From: Gnetum montanum
Taxonomy: Eukaryota; Streptophyta; Gnetopsida; Gnetales; Gnetaceae
Reading direction: 5' to 3'
Assembly (NCBI GenBank): GCA_015680685.1
Contig: MNCI01010098.1
Span: 238,098 to 302,097 of the forward strand
Length of the DNA stretch: 64,000 bases
In this document: piece by piece, positions 35,013 to 47,500 of the stretch
How the letters are laid out: every line of letters starts with the position of its first letter
How positions within the stretch are numbered: the stretch's first letter is position 1
The notes under the pieces: model-generated
Database searches by the model: none
The model's input: the letters and a program-made list of their open reading frames with translations, nothing else
Told to the model about the DNA's origin: nothing
Translations under genes and position numbers: made by a program

Positions 35013-36605
35013 AATGTCTCTCTCATAAGATAATGTTAACGAAACAATTAGCAAATTAATTCATTGAAGAACCAATGCAATTTATGATGAAGAAGAAGCT
35101 TGGAGTACTCAACCTTATGCAGGAGTTTCATATATTCATGAATACCCCAACAATACTCAAGGACTCTTGTCATCCAACTCAAACACTTTTAGTGAGAATG
35201 GGACATCCAATAGAATGAGGGGATCCATAAGGCCTAGGACCTTCTCAATGGTTAGTAGGAGTACATCAGGGGATGATTGGGGAACTTATAAAAGTCATGA
35301 TGAGTCCTCTAGTTCTCTCTCTTCCTCTACTTCTTCAACGTTAGGCCATGACATGGATGACTATCTCTCAAGGGGTCGGCGTAGGAATAAAACTCAAATC
35401 CACGAGAAAGTTAAAAATGCCAATATGAACAAAGGAAACATCATCACAACTCATAAACTCATAGCCTACTGAGTGATGATGAACACTTTCTAGCCACTAA
35501 GAGCCTAATTCATATAACAGAGGCTATTCAAATATCTTGCAGACATCATAAGGAAAGTCATCTACCAAAGCTTGACTTAAACAACTTTTTCAAGTTTTCA
35601 AGAGGCTATGATTTAGATCCATAACATCATTTACAAGCCTTCTATGAAGCCTGTGCATGGAACAATATTGATAATGGATGGAAAAAAGTTAAGCTCTTTC
35701 CTATGATACTCGCTAGACAAGCAAAAGTATCATACAGGTCTTTAAAGCTAAAATCAATTCACTGTTGGCCAACAATGATAGAACTATTCAATGAAAGATA
35801 TCAAACCTATGCAAGAGTGTCTACCTTGAGGATACAAATACAAGGATGGAAACAAGGGCAACATGGAACCTTGGACATGGCCTTAGAAGGATATTCTTCA
35901 TTGTTAAATAAATTCCTAGGCCATGGGTTCTTTGAGGAAAGGCTAATGTATCGCATCATGGGTGGGCTCCATAATGAAACAAGGAAAACCCTTGGGATGT
36001 ATGCCCTAGGTCAACTATATGAGCTACAAACACACCAATTACAAGAGCTTATTAAGTAGGTAGAAAAAGAAGAAGGAGAAATAGCCAAATGGGAGAATGT
36101 TAAAAGTTCTCAACAGGACCAAAATCTCAAAATAGCAAAGGCCCGTAATCATGAAGAGGAGAATTCAACTCACCTCAAGGAGGTGGAATCTCCATCTTTG
36201 CCAATACTAAAATCATTAGATGAAATTGAGGCAAAGATCAATAAGATGATGGAATGGGTACATGAGAAATGTAAAAAATATTCAAACATTATTAAAGGTG
36301 TAATCATGCAAGATCACTCTGACGACCAACACAAATAGAGGATGCCAAACTTAGAAATAGGATAAAACACCATTCGACAATTGAAAAGAAGGGTTGAAAC
36401 AAATAAGGATAAGAGCTCAATTGCAAATCATATGTATCAATGTGTTGTTTGCCTATACGATCACCCCAAAGGTTAGTGCCCACTATTATTACATTTACAT
36501 GAGCATTCGGGAGGAATGCTACTAAATGATTTCATACAAAAGTACCATGTTCAACCACAGTGGCAAAAGCACCTGTCATGGGGGAGGGCACCATCAAACT
36601 AGCCA
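35013..36605 (+). pseudogene. Gypsy gag of the pol-less element
   Basis: A serine-rich N-terminal stretch (about 35167-35472) matches in style the serine/histidine-rich part of the minus-strand gag near 50018-50245. A capsid-like segment follows (35570-36059: LDLNNFFKF, FYEACAWNN, LFNERYQTY, LNKFLGHGFFEERL, MYRIMGGL), then a helical linker and a zinc knuckle CVVCLYDHPKG-stop-CP (36441-36482). The knuckle has the family's odd spacing. At least five in-frame stops make it dead. No protease or RT is found downstream. Confidence 0.65.
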
Positions 36606-38480
36606 CACCCTTCATACCATCTGAAACCAAGCTCTCATTATGTTTAACACCCTATTTCTCCAATTGGATCAACATCCTCTACTTCACCTCATCATTATCA
36701 TTCTCCTGAGTACTATCAACCCATGTTCTCTCCCACGAGCCAATGAATATAATAATGTGAAGAGACATATCGATCCTTGCACACCTTCTTGTAGTCACGG
36801 GTGTCATAGTGGGTTAGCTTCTTATTCCATGACCATAGCTTATAATCTACCCCACTATGCCTACTTTAATCAAGTGTGTGAATCCCAATTTGGGTACATT
36901 CCTGCCACCACATCAAAAGACACCTAGTCATTTGGCTATGACTAGACTCCAATATTTCCAACATGCATGGATCCACATTTTCCAATATTAATTCTAGCCA
37001 TGCTCAAAGTTTTAGTCATGGGGGATATCCCCCATTCTAACAAGTAGAATTAGTAAATGTTTTTCCCTTTCTTTGATTTTATAATTTTTTTGTTTTCCTT
37101 TTCTTTGATTTTATATTTTTTTGTTTTTCCCATTTTTCACTTTCAATTTGTTGTTCTCTCTTTTTTGAGAGTAATCTCATCTATGAATAAAATACTCATG
37201 TGACTTATCAATTGAGGTGTTGTTCTATGCTATCAAGTCCTAGGTGACTAATTATTTGGATAGTGAGCCCACAACACCCATCCACCCATTCTATTAATAA
37301 AAGGTTCTACTTTGGGTATGATGATATTCTTGTTATCATTAAAACCTAAAGTAACTTTGTACTCATGATGCCCAGAGTAAAGAGTGACAAAGTAAGTGGG
37401 AATGGAAAATGTGTGACATCAAGGGGACTTGTGGGTTCCCTTTGGTGACATTTGTAGATGCTATTATGCAGCTTGGTTGTACTAAGATCCTTGTAGATCT
37501 AACGAAAAATGGAAGTCAGAGTTGTGATAAAGGTAATCAATAAAGGAACTCAATGTTGTACTAGGGGGTTCCACTAAAAAGACATGCACCCATGCCTGAA
37601 GGTTGGCAGCTTCTCCAAATCACTTTTGGAAAAGACAGAGTGCCAAAGAGGCTAGAAGAAGACAAAGAAAAGAAAGAAGAAAAAATGACAGAAAAAATAT
37701 CAAGAAAAACGTGCCACCAATAAATTCAAATCATTCCTCCCTTGTGCAAAATGCTAGGTGATTATTGTTGTGATGCTCTTATGATTGTCTATCATGGGGA
37801 TGAAACAATGTGATGTCACTGATCAAAGGTATGGACTTGGTTGTGATCTTGGAGCAATAGGATAATGGTACCTTAATCACATACAACACTTTGTATTCAC
37901 TGTGTCTAGGGTAAGTTACCTCACATCTTGATCCCTACAATCTTTTCTATGATTCATCTCACCCCATTGTCCAAGTATTTCTAACTTGCATCTTGTGTGG
38001 CATAGAACTCATACCTCATCACAATGGTATTCAACACATGTGTGTTTTGTTGCACTAGTGCAGATTGCATTTAACCCTTCTAGTGCCTATGAACATTTTA
38101 AGGTGTGGTTACGTAAGGGCATGATAGGTAGGAACCTACTTTGGGAAGGACCCACTTGCGTAACTTTTGTAATTTGCACTCATCACACACAACCACATCA
38201 TCTTATATCCTCCAAGTACTGCATTGTTGAACTTATTCTTTCCTTTATCATCATTTCCATCCAAATGTTCATATGCACCACTACATGTCCTTTTTCCTCA
38301 CCCTATTTATGAACTTCATTGTATAATTCCACTTCATTACACTTTTGGTGCCTTTAGGTCTACTCAAAGTTACTCTAGATCTTTCAAATTTACCTTCCAT
38401 CCTTCATTCTTGGCCGTGAAACTTCAAAAATTTATCAATTTTGGCAAGTAACCTATTTTGAAAGCGATGCAATATTGAGT
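36606..38480 (+). mobile_element. Region between gag and env-like ORF, no pol seen
   Basis: In intact relatives pol would sit here. I find none of its motifs (DSG protease, FMDD, integrase DNG-THF). The first ~330 bp may be the proline-rich gag tail. At 37012-37033 AGTCATGGGGGATATCCCCC combines the family's G-rich block with a perfect 14-bp palindrome. The rest is unassigned, with a 108-codon frame at 37986-38312 that shows no motif. Confidence 0.5.
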
Positions 38481-38489
38481 CCACACTAG

Positions 38490-39050
38490 CATGTACGTGA
38501 TATCGCATCTATAAAATCTATATATATGGACCCCCCCCCCACCCCCTCGTGTGTGTCAATGTCATTTTCAACTGTTCACACGAGGGGAGTTGTTGCAATT
38601 TTCTTCCACAAATTTTAATACTCTAAGCACTTATCATTGAAACATCAATATCTTGCTCATTAATGCTCCAATTCTCTTTTTGATTGAACCTGCTTGAACC
38701 CATAGTGTTTAACTTAGTCATGAGGGAAGGGTATGCTCCAAGTTGCATGTAACTTTTTTGAAATTTGTTGTTGCCCAAGGGATATCATAAGGGATAAGTG
38801 ACCTTAAGAAATGCTAAAAAAATATGCCAAATTCATTTTATTTCTTCACCCAAACCATGAAAATTATTTTTGGAAACACCTGATCAAATTGGGCCTGATA
38901 TCAAAACTTTTAGGGGGATTTTCTTGAAATTTTCTAACTTTGAGATCACACTAGACAAGAAATGAATTTATTAATGGCAATGAGTAAGGTTTAAGATAAT
39001 CAAATTTTGTTAAAAACCCTTACTAACAATTGATCTTGGTGTGATTACAA
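38490..39050 (+). promoter_or_regulatory. Leader and internal promoter of env-like copy B
   Basis: It shows GATATCGC (38499-38506), TATAAAA (38510-38516), a C tract (38530-38545), the G-rich block (TTAGTCATGAGGGAAGGG near 38715), TTACTAAC (39020-39027) and GTGTGATTACAA before the ATG. Copy A has GTGTGATTGCAG at the same place, so the acceptor AG has become AA here. Confidence 0.5.
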
Positions 39051-41165
39051 ATGGCCCCTAAATGAGGACAACAAGAAGGATCCTCTCAAGGTGCATCCAA
39101 ATGAACCAATGAGAGGTAGAGCCTAAGTGCCTCTCATAGAACATGTAGAGAAGGAGGCATAATCATTCAACATTCATCAAGAGCCCCCTATTACTACACA
39201 ATCTAGGGATGCCAAAGGTGGAGAAGGTAAGACACCTGAACAGGGACAACATCTCACATTGTCCTTGAAATGCATTCAGGTGATTCAGGAAAGGTCCATG
39301 TTAGCTATGGTGATTTTGGAACTCAATTTTGGACCCTTTACCAAATTTTCCCTTGAGTTAGTTAGATATCAACTTAAAGGATTTCCACTATGGCCTGTTC
39401 TCTCAAACAATGGTGAATGGTACTTAGGGGAGATGTCTCAATTTTGGCATAATAGGGAAGAAGCTGCTGATATTGGTGGGATTTCAATCAATTTCTCTAC
39501 TAAGGCCATTTCAGAAGTTTTGAACCTTCCGAATATAGGGCCAAAGGTTGCTCACCTATCCACTCGCTCTAATGCTAATGCACAAAAAATATGGTTTAAA
39601 AGGGTGTACGGTAAGGAGGATAAAACATATGGGGAGCTCACACTTGAAGAGATAATTATTTCAAAATTGGCAGCTATCACATTTTTCCAACAAAAGAATT
39701 GAATTGGATTTCCACCTATGTAGCTAGAGGAAGTGCCATCTTGATGGGCAAGTTTGATGCCAACCTACCCCATCTATATCTCACAAAAATATTGAGGTGG
39801 TTTGAAGAATGTAAGATAGGGAAGTTTGCATTGCCTTTTCCCTACCTAATCAAGAAGCTATGCTACTATGTTGGAATTCTGGGGTACACCAATGCCATCC
39901 CTAGAAAAGCTCAAAATTCCTCGTATGCTAAGTTACTAAAGCCACTAGCACTAAGGAAAGATGCTACTGAGACACTAGAGCCTGAGCAAGAGCACATGTT
40001 TAGGCCTACTACACCTCAAACTATAGGGCCTAGCCAACTTTTGGACATGAGGCCCAGTCAACAATAGGAAGCAGGGCCCAACACATAGCCCATAAGCCAA
40101 CAAGACCAACCACTTCCACTGCCACAGGATTATCAACCTTCAATGAGCCACCTCAAGGCCATTACAAAAATAGTTAGTTGGGGATGTCATGATGAGGCAA
40201 CTCTATTCAAGATCATTGATGATGTCGTACAATCCATAGTCTCAATTGATCACACACAGGTTGAGGTTTCTATACAAACAAGAGGAGGGGAATCACCTTA
40301 GTCATAACAGATCTCTAGAAATGGTGCATCTTTTCAAGTGCAATTAGAAACTGGTGAAGGCACCATAGTAGTGGTCATGCAACACCAAGATTTAGTTGGA
40401 GTAGCAAAAGTGGTTGTAGATCACATCAAAGAATCATTCAATGTCCTTGCTATGCTAATGATAGATTTCACAGGAGCATGTGATGCTCAAACCTTAGCCA
40501 GTTCCTCAATGACTCTTGCAGATCATGAGGATGTTTTGGATTAGTTATTGCAAACAGGACAAGTGATGATGTCCTTGTTTGACATCCCACAAGATGTCAC
40601 AACAATACAATCAGACCTCATCTCCACAAAAGGAAAGTTGGTCATGGTGGAGGTTAGGGTCAAACATGCAAAGGATGAGTTGAAAAAACTCCAAGAGAAG
40701 TTCCTCACCCTACAAGTTGCACAGTGGGATCTATCCCAATTTATCTCAGTTGACTAGCTAGAGTCATTTCGGACATGCTGATTGGGATGCTTCAAAGGCA
40801 CAAGCACAAACGTATGCACATGTCAAAGCACTCAAGGCCTTACAAGAAGACAATAAACACCTTACTACTGAGAATCTTTGATCAACCATAATCATAAAAC
40901 AAAATAATTTTCTCAAGGAGAATTTCTAGAAAATGTGAGAATAATTAATAAGGATCAACCAGGACATGAATTGCTTAGCCAAAGAAAACAAGACCCTCTC
41001 AATGGAGGACATGAACTGCTTCAATGACATGACCACTTCAACTATTGTTTCCTACCCTTGGCACTACATCACCAAGATAGTTGCTCCTTCACCTTCCTCC
41101 AACCACACCAAGAAAGAAGTGGCATTCCCAAAGATTTCAAGGAATAGATGGTGTTGTGATAATGA
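39051..41165 (+). pseudogene. Env-like / putative plant transposon protein, copy B, broken
   Basis: Same protein as copy A. Readable blocks: LELNFGPFTKF, WPVLSNNGEWYLGE, FWHNREEA, INFSTKAISEVLNLPN (39300-39550), ISTYVARGSAILMG and LPFPYLIKKLCYYVGI (39700-39890). Then comes a Q/P-rich linker, MSHLKAITKIVSWGCHD near 40142, ASFQVQLETGEG near 40328 and the start of the coiled coil (40480-41000). It keeps frame where copy A has a one-base deletion, but has its own shift near 39695. It loses homology to copy A near 41010-41170, where the oppositely oriented copy C begins. Its C-terminal third is missing. Confidence 0.6.
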
Positions 41166-41169
41166 CATT

Positions 41170-42401
41170 GTCACCTCTTGAGCATTGGGATCTAACCTCA
41201 TAGGTAGCTACATTTGTTGGATAGAGAAAATCAGACCACCCCTCTCCATCTAGCTAACTATTTGGGCCTCCTCATTAAGGTGACTCATTGCCAGTTGATA
41301 CACAAATGGATCTACCCCACTCATTCTTGCATGTTTCTCTTATTCCCTTGAGAGCTATTTTTAGATTTTGCACAGATGCTCATTGGCTACATAGGCCTCC
41401 AGTGTTGTTTGTTGAGTGGGTGGTGGTGGTAGCTGCTCCTCTTCTTAGGTCCTTACTAGCATTTTATCTTTCATGATTTCTGACCATAAAGCCAAAGACA
41501 CATGCTTAATGGTATCATTGAAGTACCAAATGATGCTTGTCATCTTATAGAGTATCCTAATGAGGCATGGAAATGGCAAGGTCTTACTTCCATGTTTTTT
41601 TTCCTCAAAGTACTTCTCAATCTATAACTAGATTAGCTATGGAAGGTTGATAGGAAATTTCTTGCTTAGAGCGATGCATGCTTGTGTGGAGAAGGTAGTT
41701 ACCTTACTTAGCCTCACCATTGGATTGAGGTGATATGCCACAATTTTGAAATAAATTCACTCTGCTAGTGTAAGCACACCATACTCCTTATGGTTAACCC
41801 TGTAGCATTGCTAGGTCCACTCTCTCTTAACCTTAGGATCACCTGTTGTGGACAGTTTTCCCAACTATGTTCTGATATCAGGAAACCCAAGTGCCTATGT
41901 GATAGCTTCTGCAAAGTAGGATACATGAATGTCCTTAATTTTGACAACAAACCTTAGCCTTTGGCTACTCCAAAAGAGATATGTTTTTTCCATGTACCAT
42001 TCCCCACTAGACATGATGATTGGCCACATGGGAGAGGCTTACAATTGTGTCTTGACATCCTCTGGAGCTTTCTCCAAAGATGGCCTGAAGTTGATCTCTT
42101 AAAGAATGGATTGTTGAATTTCTTAGGACTTGATGATATCAAGGCAAGCTTGAGTCAAAATGACCTTAATCCTTGGCATGGGTATAGGCACTTCTCCTCA
42201 TTGTGATTATTTTGTAGGCACTTCTTCTTCTGGAATCTATTGGACAGATTCCACTTTGAGCTCCTCATGAAGAGGTCCCATTACATGGGATGCCTCTAGT
42301 AGTTCTTGGCTTTGTTCTTGTTGGCCCCTTCTAGCTCTAGGTTTCTTCTCCTGTGGTTGTGAGGGTTCTCCTTCCTGCAACCATTTTTGTTTTGATGCCA
42401 T
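41170..42401 (-). pseudogene. Env-like / putative plant transposon protein, copy C, broken
   Basis: On the minus strand the ORF starts MASKQKWLQEGEPSQP with ATG at 42401-42399, parallel to the MAPK start of copies A and B. Further blocks: FRPSLEKAPEDV near 42080, WPIIMSSGEWYMEKTYLFW (about 42025-41970), IHVSYFAEAIT near 41930 and LPFPCLIRIL near 41570. A QLPPPPTQQTT linker follows near 41420. Sequence similarity to A and B is moderate, so this is a different subfamily. It has many stops. It lies downstream of the pol of the same-strand gypsy element (44550-50800), fitting a gag-pol-env-like order. Confidence 0.55.
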
Positions 42402-43000
42402 TTGTAATCACAATAAGGCCATGGATTAGCAATTATTATGTAACCTTAAAGCAATTGGAATACCTTTATCTCTTAAAGATAGTTACACTTTGGCTAAGTT
42501 GTGATTATGGCTGATTTAATTAATCCAATTAACATTTATTTATGTATTATCAATAATAAATCATCTCAAAGGTTGTTGGAAGAGTTAATTGTTGAAAAAT
42601 TTGATGTTTATATGTTGTTAAACCTTTGGAGAGTTAGAAAACTTTTCAAAAAATTTCATCGATTTTCATTAGAAATCTTAAGGTTTGTGGCCCCCATGAT
42701 AAAGATCTTACCTTTGGTAAGTGCAGGATCAAAACATTGAGTGATGTGGACAAATGGTTGAGAAGTTATGAGCTTTGGAAGGTTTTGGGCTTTGAAAAAC
42801 TCCCTGTGTATTATGAGGCAAATGTCAAAAATTCTTAATTGCTCAACGGTATATATAGGATGTAAGCACTATGTTGATGAGGCCTCATCGACAAGGCCTC
42901 ATGGATGTGGTCAATTGAATCAACAAGGCCTTGTCGATGTAGTTATTGACCATCGTTGATGACCATTGACTTTGGTCAAACTTTCAAAATACAAATAATT
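42402..43000 (-). promoter_or_regulatory. Leader and internal promoter of env-like copy C
   Basis: Minus strand, in order: AAGGCCTTG/GAGGCCT blocks (about 42866-42930) like those in the U3 of the LTR at 50864-51782; a TATATATA box (42850-42857); an AAAGGTAAGATC donor-like string near 42705; a G-rich ATCATGGGGGCC block near 42690; and TGCTAATCC plus TGTGATTACAA before the ATG. The layout equals that of copies A and B but with a different U3 motif. Confidence 0.45.
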
Positions 43001-44550
43001 TTTGAATAAAATTTGGGTCAAAAGAAAGCTTAAAAGACCAAGAATAGTATAAAAACATGAGAAGAGGGTGTTGAAGCTCATAAAGTTGGAAAAATGGAGG
43101 AAATATGAATTTAGTGGATGAATGAAATGAAATATTAAGGAGCACTAAGCAGAATACTCAATGGAATATGCAAAAGATAGGATTGTAGCGATGCCAAAGG
43201 TAAGGGATCTTAACTAACCAGACTAAGAGCTATGCAAGTGGATCCTCCCCATGGTAGGCTCATGCCCCTTTTACCCTTGCATAACTGCAACTAAGGGGTT
43301 CATGGGCTCCATAGTCGATTTAATGATCATGAAAAGTTAATGATCAACCTGAAAGAATCTGCCCAAGAATCCTAATACATCAAACCAAGATATAGAGCAT
43401 AACATAGAACATGGTAATGAGGTGAGCTATGGTAGCATGGATGGATGATAGAGAAGGTGGAATGGAGTTCCAAATTGAGGTCATGAGAAGACCCTTGTGG
43501 AATTTGTGTTTAAATAACCCAAGAGGTTCCATCCTTAGTCCAAACCAAAACCATCCACCTCTAGTGACTTCACATCACCACTTTAAGATTGATTCACCCA
43601 CTCGAGACACAAGAGTGCTTTCACAAGAAAACCACCATTCTACAAAGAGAAGAAAAGAGAAGTAGGAAGTGTGCAAGAGGGACTTAGTCAGAGGGGACCT
43701 TCAAGCATAGGTGCATGTCATTCAAGTACCATAACTAGTGCTTGTAGCCTGTTTATTTATCCAAGAGGTGTGCTTTGAATTTTCATTATTTTGTTTTGTT
43801 TTGTTTTGTTTTTTTGTTTTTGAAATGGGAACCACACCATGTAAGAACTTATTCATGTCTAAGGTGTGTGCCTTGAATTCCCATCATTTTTTTATTTTTT
43901 ATTTTTGATGAAAATCACACCATGCAAAGACTTATTTGACTTTCTATTAGTGGTTGGTATGGAATGGTAATAAGTTCGTGAAAAAACACTCAAGCACTTA
44001 GGTAAGTAGAAGAGTACAAAGAGTATTAAGTCCCTTTGAAGTCACACCCTTTACAAACCTTTGAATCCTTCCTAATTTCGAAACTACCAAGGTCACTAAT
44101 TGATTAAAAGTTTCTTTAATGGAAGGAACCTCAAATTCCCAAAACAAGGAAAACCATAGAGTTTATTGGATGGGCGAATGATGTGGACTCACTACCTATT
44201 ATATGAAAATAAACCATGTCAAATTCATTAGACATTAGAATTAAAAAATAGAAACCATACATCGATAATCACAACATTAAGCACAAACCATCATTAGTAA
44301 ATAGCAACAATAGCACTATGCCCTATGACAATAAAGCAATTTCATTAGCAAATATAAGGAAATATCACACTTGAATCAAAACAAAACAAAGTAAAATATT
44401 TAAGAAAGTGTAAATGATCAAAAAAAGGTTCAAAGGTACTAATAATGGTGTAAAATTAGAAAAATTTAAAAAATGAAAAATAAATAACTTGTAAAATCAA
44501 AAAAACATGGAAAAAAATAGAAAAACTAAGAAGCCATGTTGATGGTTAGC
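43000..44550 (-). mobile_element. Gypsy region between pol and env-like leader
   Basis: Noncoding. The stretch 43205-43850 matches 58200-58790 (CCTCCCCATGGTAGGCTCATGCC against CCTCCCCAAAGTAGGCTCATGCC, and the later AAGAGGTGTGCTTTGAATT block). T-rich simple sequence occurs at 43783-43830 and 43880-43910. The stretch 43930-44550 is A-rich with no recognised signal. Confidence 0.5.
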
Positions 44551-47500
44551 ATGGGTGGCCATCTCCCCCACGATTAAGTTGGAAGGAGGAAATCTGAAAA
44601 ATAGAATGTGGTTGTCCATCTGTTGAGGTGGTATTTACACTAGCCCATCTTGGTTCAAGGAAAGGCTTTACTTGTTAGATGTTGACCAACTACTTTTTAT
44701 TTGGGCTGTCAAGTTTGTACATTATCATGGCCCCAAAGGGAATGATTTGATCAATTATATAAGGTCCCTTTCATAATGTTTGGAATTTTTCCTTTTGGGG
44801 TACATGTGTATGATTCCAATAGAGGACCTTATCTTCTATTGCAATTTTTCTTTTCTTATTTTGAGGTCATGACATTGCTTGATGAATGTCTTATTCACCT
44901 CATTCAAGGATAGGGCCACCAATCGATTTTCATCTAGCACATTTAGGATGATTAATCTTTTTTTTTTTGTGCTAGACTTAGGTCAAGGTTTAGATTGCAG
45001 ACTATTGAAAGTGTACAAAGCTCAAATTGAATCATAAGCATTGGAAGTTTTTTGTACACTAACTTATAGGGAGAATAACCAATAGGAAGTTTCCAAGTTG
45101 AACGATAAGCCCAAAGAGCATCGTTAAGTTTTGTACTCTAATCCTTCCTATATTTGCTAATAGTTTGCATTAGTATTTTTGTAATCTCCTAGTTAGTTAC
45201 CTCTACTTGATCATTGGCTTGGAGGTGGTAAGGTGTTGTCAATTTATGTTTAACCCCAAAGTATTACATTAATTTTCTAAAAGTGGTACTTGTGAAATGA
45301 GTTTCATTATCATAAATTAGTGAACGTGGCACCCCAAATCTACTTACAATATGTTGTTGTACGAATCTAGAAATAGTGGATGATGTACAATCAGTAACGG
45401 CTGCTACTTCTGCCCACTTTGTGTAGTAGTTAACTACTAATATAATATATGGCTTTTCATTGGAAATGGGTGTGATGGGATCCATGAAGTTAATCTCCCA
45501 TATATTGAAAGGTTCCAGTGAGTGAAGTCATTGTTGAGGACCTTCCATGTAAGCAGTCATCCTCTCATCTCATTGACGATGTTCACAAGAATTGACAAAC
45601 TACTAGGCATCCCTACTGATTATAGGCCAGTAGTATCCTACCATCAAGATTTTTATGGTTGTGCATCTCCCTACATAATGGCCTCTACAAGGTCCTTCAT
45701 GAGCATCTTGGAGAACATGCAATTAATCTTCGTCAAGGACACACCAACAAATTAGGCCATCCGCACATAGCTTGTATAGGTGTCAGTTGATTTCCATGAA
45801 GTATTTGACCTAATGAAGGAATTTTTATTTCTTTCTAAAATCCAAGTCTTGTGGCATCTCCTAAGTGAGAATATATGAGAGGATGTCATTATACCATGTT
45901 GCTTTTGAGGGAATTTGTTCACTTGTTGCTCTTGTAAAGAGGAGTTCATTTGAAAACTAATTAGAGAGTAGACTCTCCTCCTCTTTATTATCCCATCTTA
46001 AGTGAGAGAGGTTATCAGCAACCACATTCTCGGTCCCTTTTCAATCTATCATTGTGAGATTGAACTCCTACAAGATCACAAGCCATCGTATGACATGAGG
46101 GCTCACCATTGGCTTATTCATGAGGAAGTGGATTGCACTATGGTTCGTATGAACAAATACTTTGTAACCAAGGACATAGTGCTTGAACTTTTCTAGAGCA
46201 TACACCACTACCATTAATTCTTTTTCCATGGTGGTGTAATTTAACTATGCTCCCACAATACTTCGAATCACATAGTGGATGTAGTATGGACATTTCTTAT
46301 CATCCCTCTATGTGAGTACCACTTTCAAAGCATAGTTAGATGCATCTATCATGATATGGAAGGGTATGAAGTAGTCTGGTGCTCATAGGATTAGTGTTTC
46401 TACAAGTTTCTCTTTTAACTATTGGAATGCATGTTCACATTCCTTGGTCAAGATGAAAGGTGCATCTTTCTTTATAAGCTCTACCAACAACTTTGTGATC
46501 CTAGATAAATTCTCTATAAATTAGTGGTAGTAGCCAATGTGTCTAAGGAATGACTGAACATCTTTAATGATCTTTGGTTGGCGTGTTATTCCTTGGATGA
46601 TCCTTATCCTTTCTAGGTCTACCTCAATCTCTATTTGCCAAATTTAGTTCCCTAATACTATGCCCTCTTAGATCATGAGATGGCTCTTCTACCAGTTGAG
46701 CCGTAGGTTTGTCTCTACACATCTCTTTATGCTCAAGTCAGTCCAAGGCTTGCTCAAAGGTAGCTCCATAGGTGGAAAAGTCATCCATGAAGACTTCAAC
46801 ACCACTACCAACTTGTTGTTGAAAGATGCTAAGGACCAAGTGTTGAAATGTTGCAAGGGCATTACATAGGTTGAATGGCATCTTACAATACGCAAAATTC
46901 TCCTAAGGACTCATGAATGTTGTCTTGGCCTGATCTTTTGGTGCAATCTAGATTTGGTTATAGTTACTATAATCATCCAAGAAGCTATAATAACAATGCC
47001 CAAATATGGTATTTAACACTTGATCCACAAATGATAAAGAAAAATGATCTTTAAACATTGCCATATACAACAACCTAAAGTCAATGCAAACCCACTATTT
47101 TCCACCCTTCTTCAGTACAATCATGAGTGGGCTAACCACTCACTATCCACGATTGGATAGATAAAGCTCACCTTGAGGAGTTATTCAATTTTCTCTTTGA
47201 CAATGTGCTTCCATTTTGGGTTCAATCACCTCTATGGCTGCCTTCTAGGCTTCATGGTTAGGTCAATGTAAATGCAATGCTAGCATATCCTTCGAATGAT
47301 TCTAGTCATCTTGGGATATGACCAAGAAAAGGCTATTGGCCATTTGTTCACCACCTTCAACAAATTTTATTTTTTTTCAAGAGTAAGCTTGGCATTAATT
47401 ATAATCAGTTTTTCATTATTTAAAAATGCACACTCCATGCTGACTAGTAAAGTTTTTAGTTCTAAGGGCTCTTGCTTGAAGTGATTTGGGATTTCTAACT

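Noticed and set aside
37986-38312. 108-codon frame as a gene between gag and copy B
   Set aside because: No recognisable motif, and cysteine/histidine content without any ordered spacing. It is most likely a chance frame.
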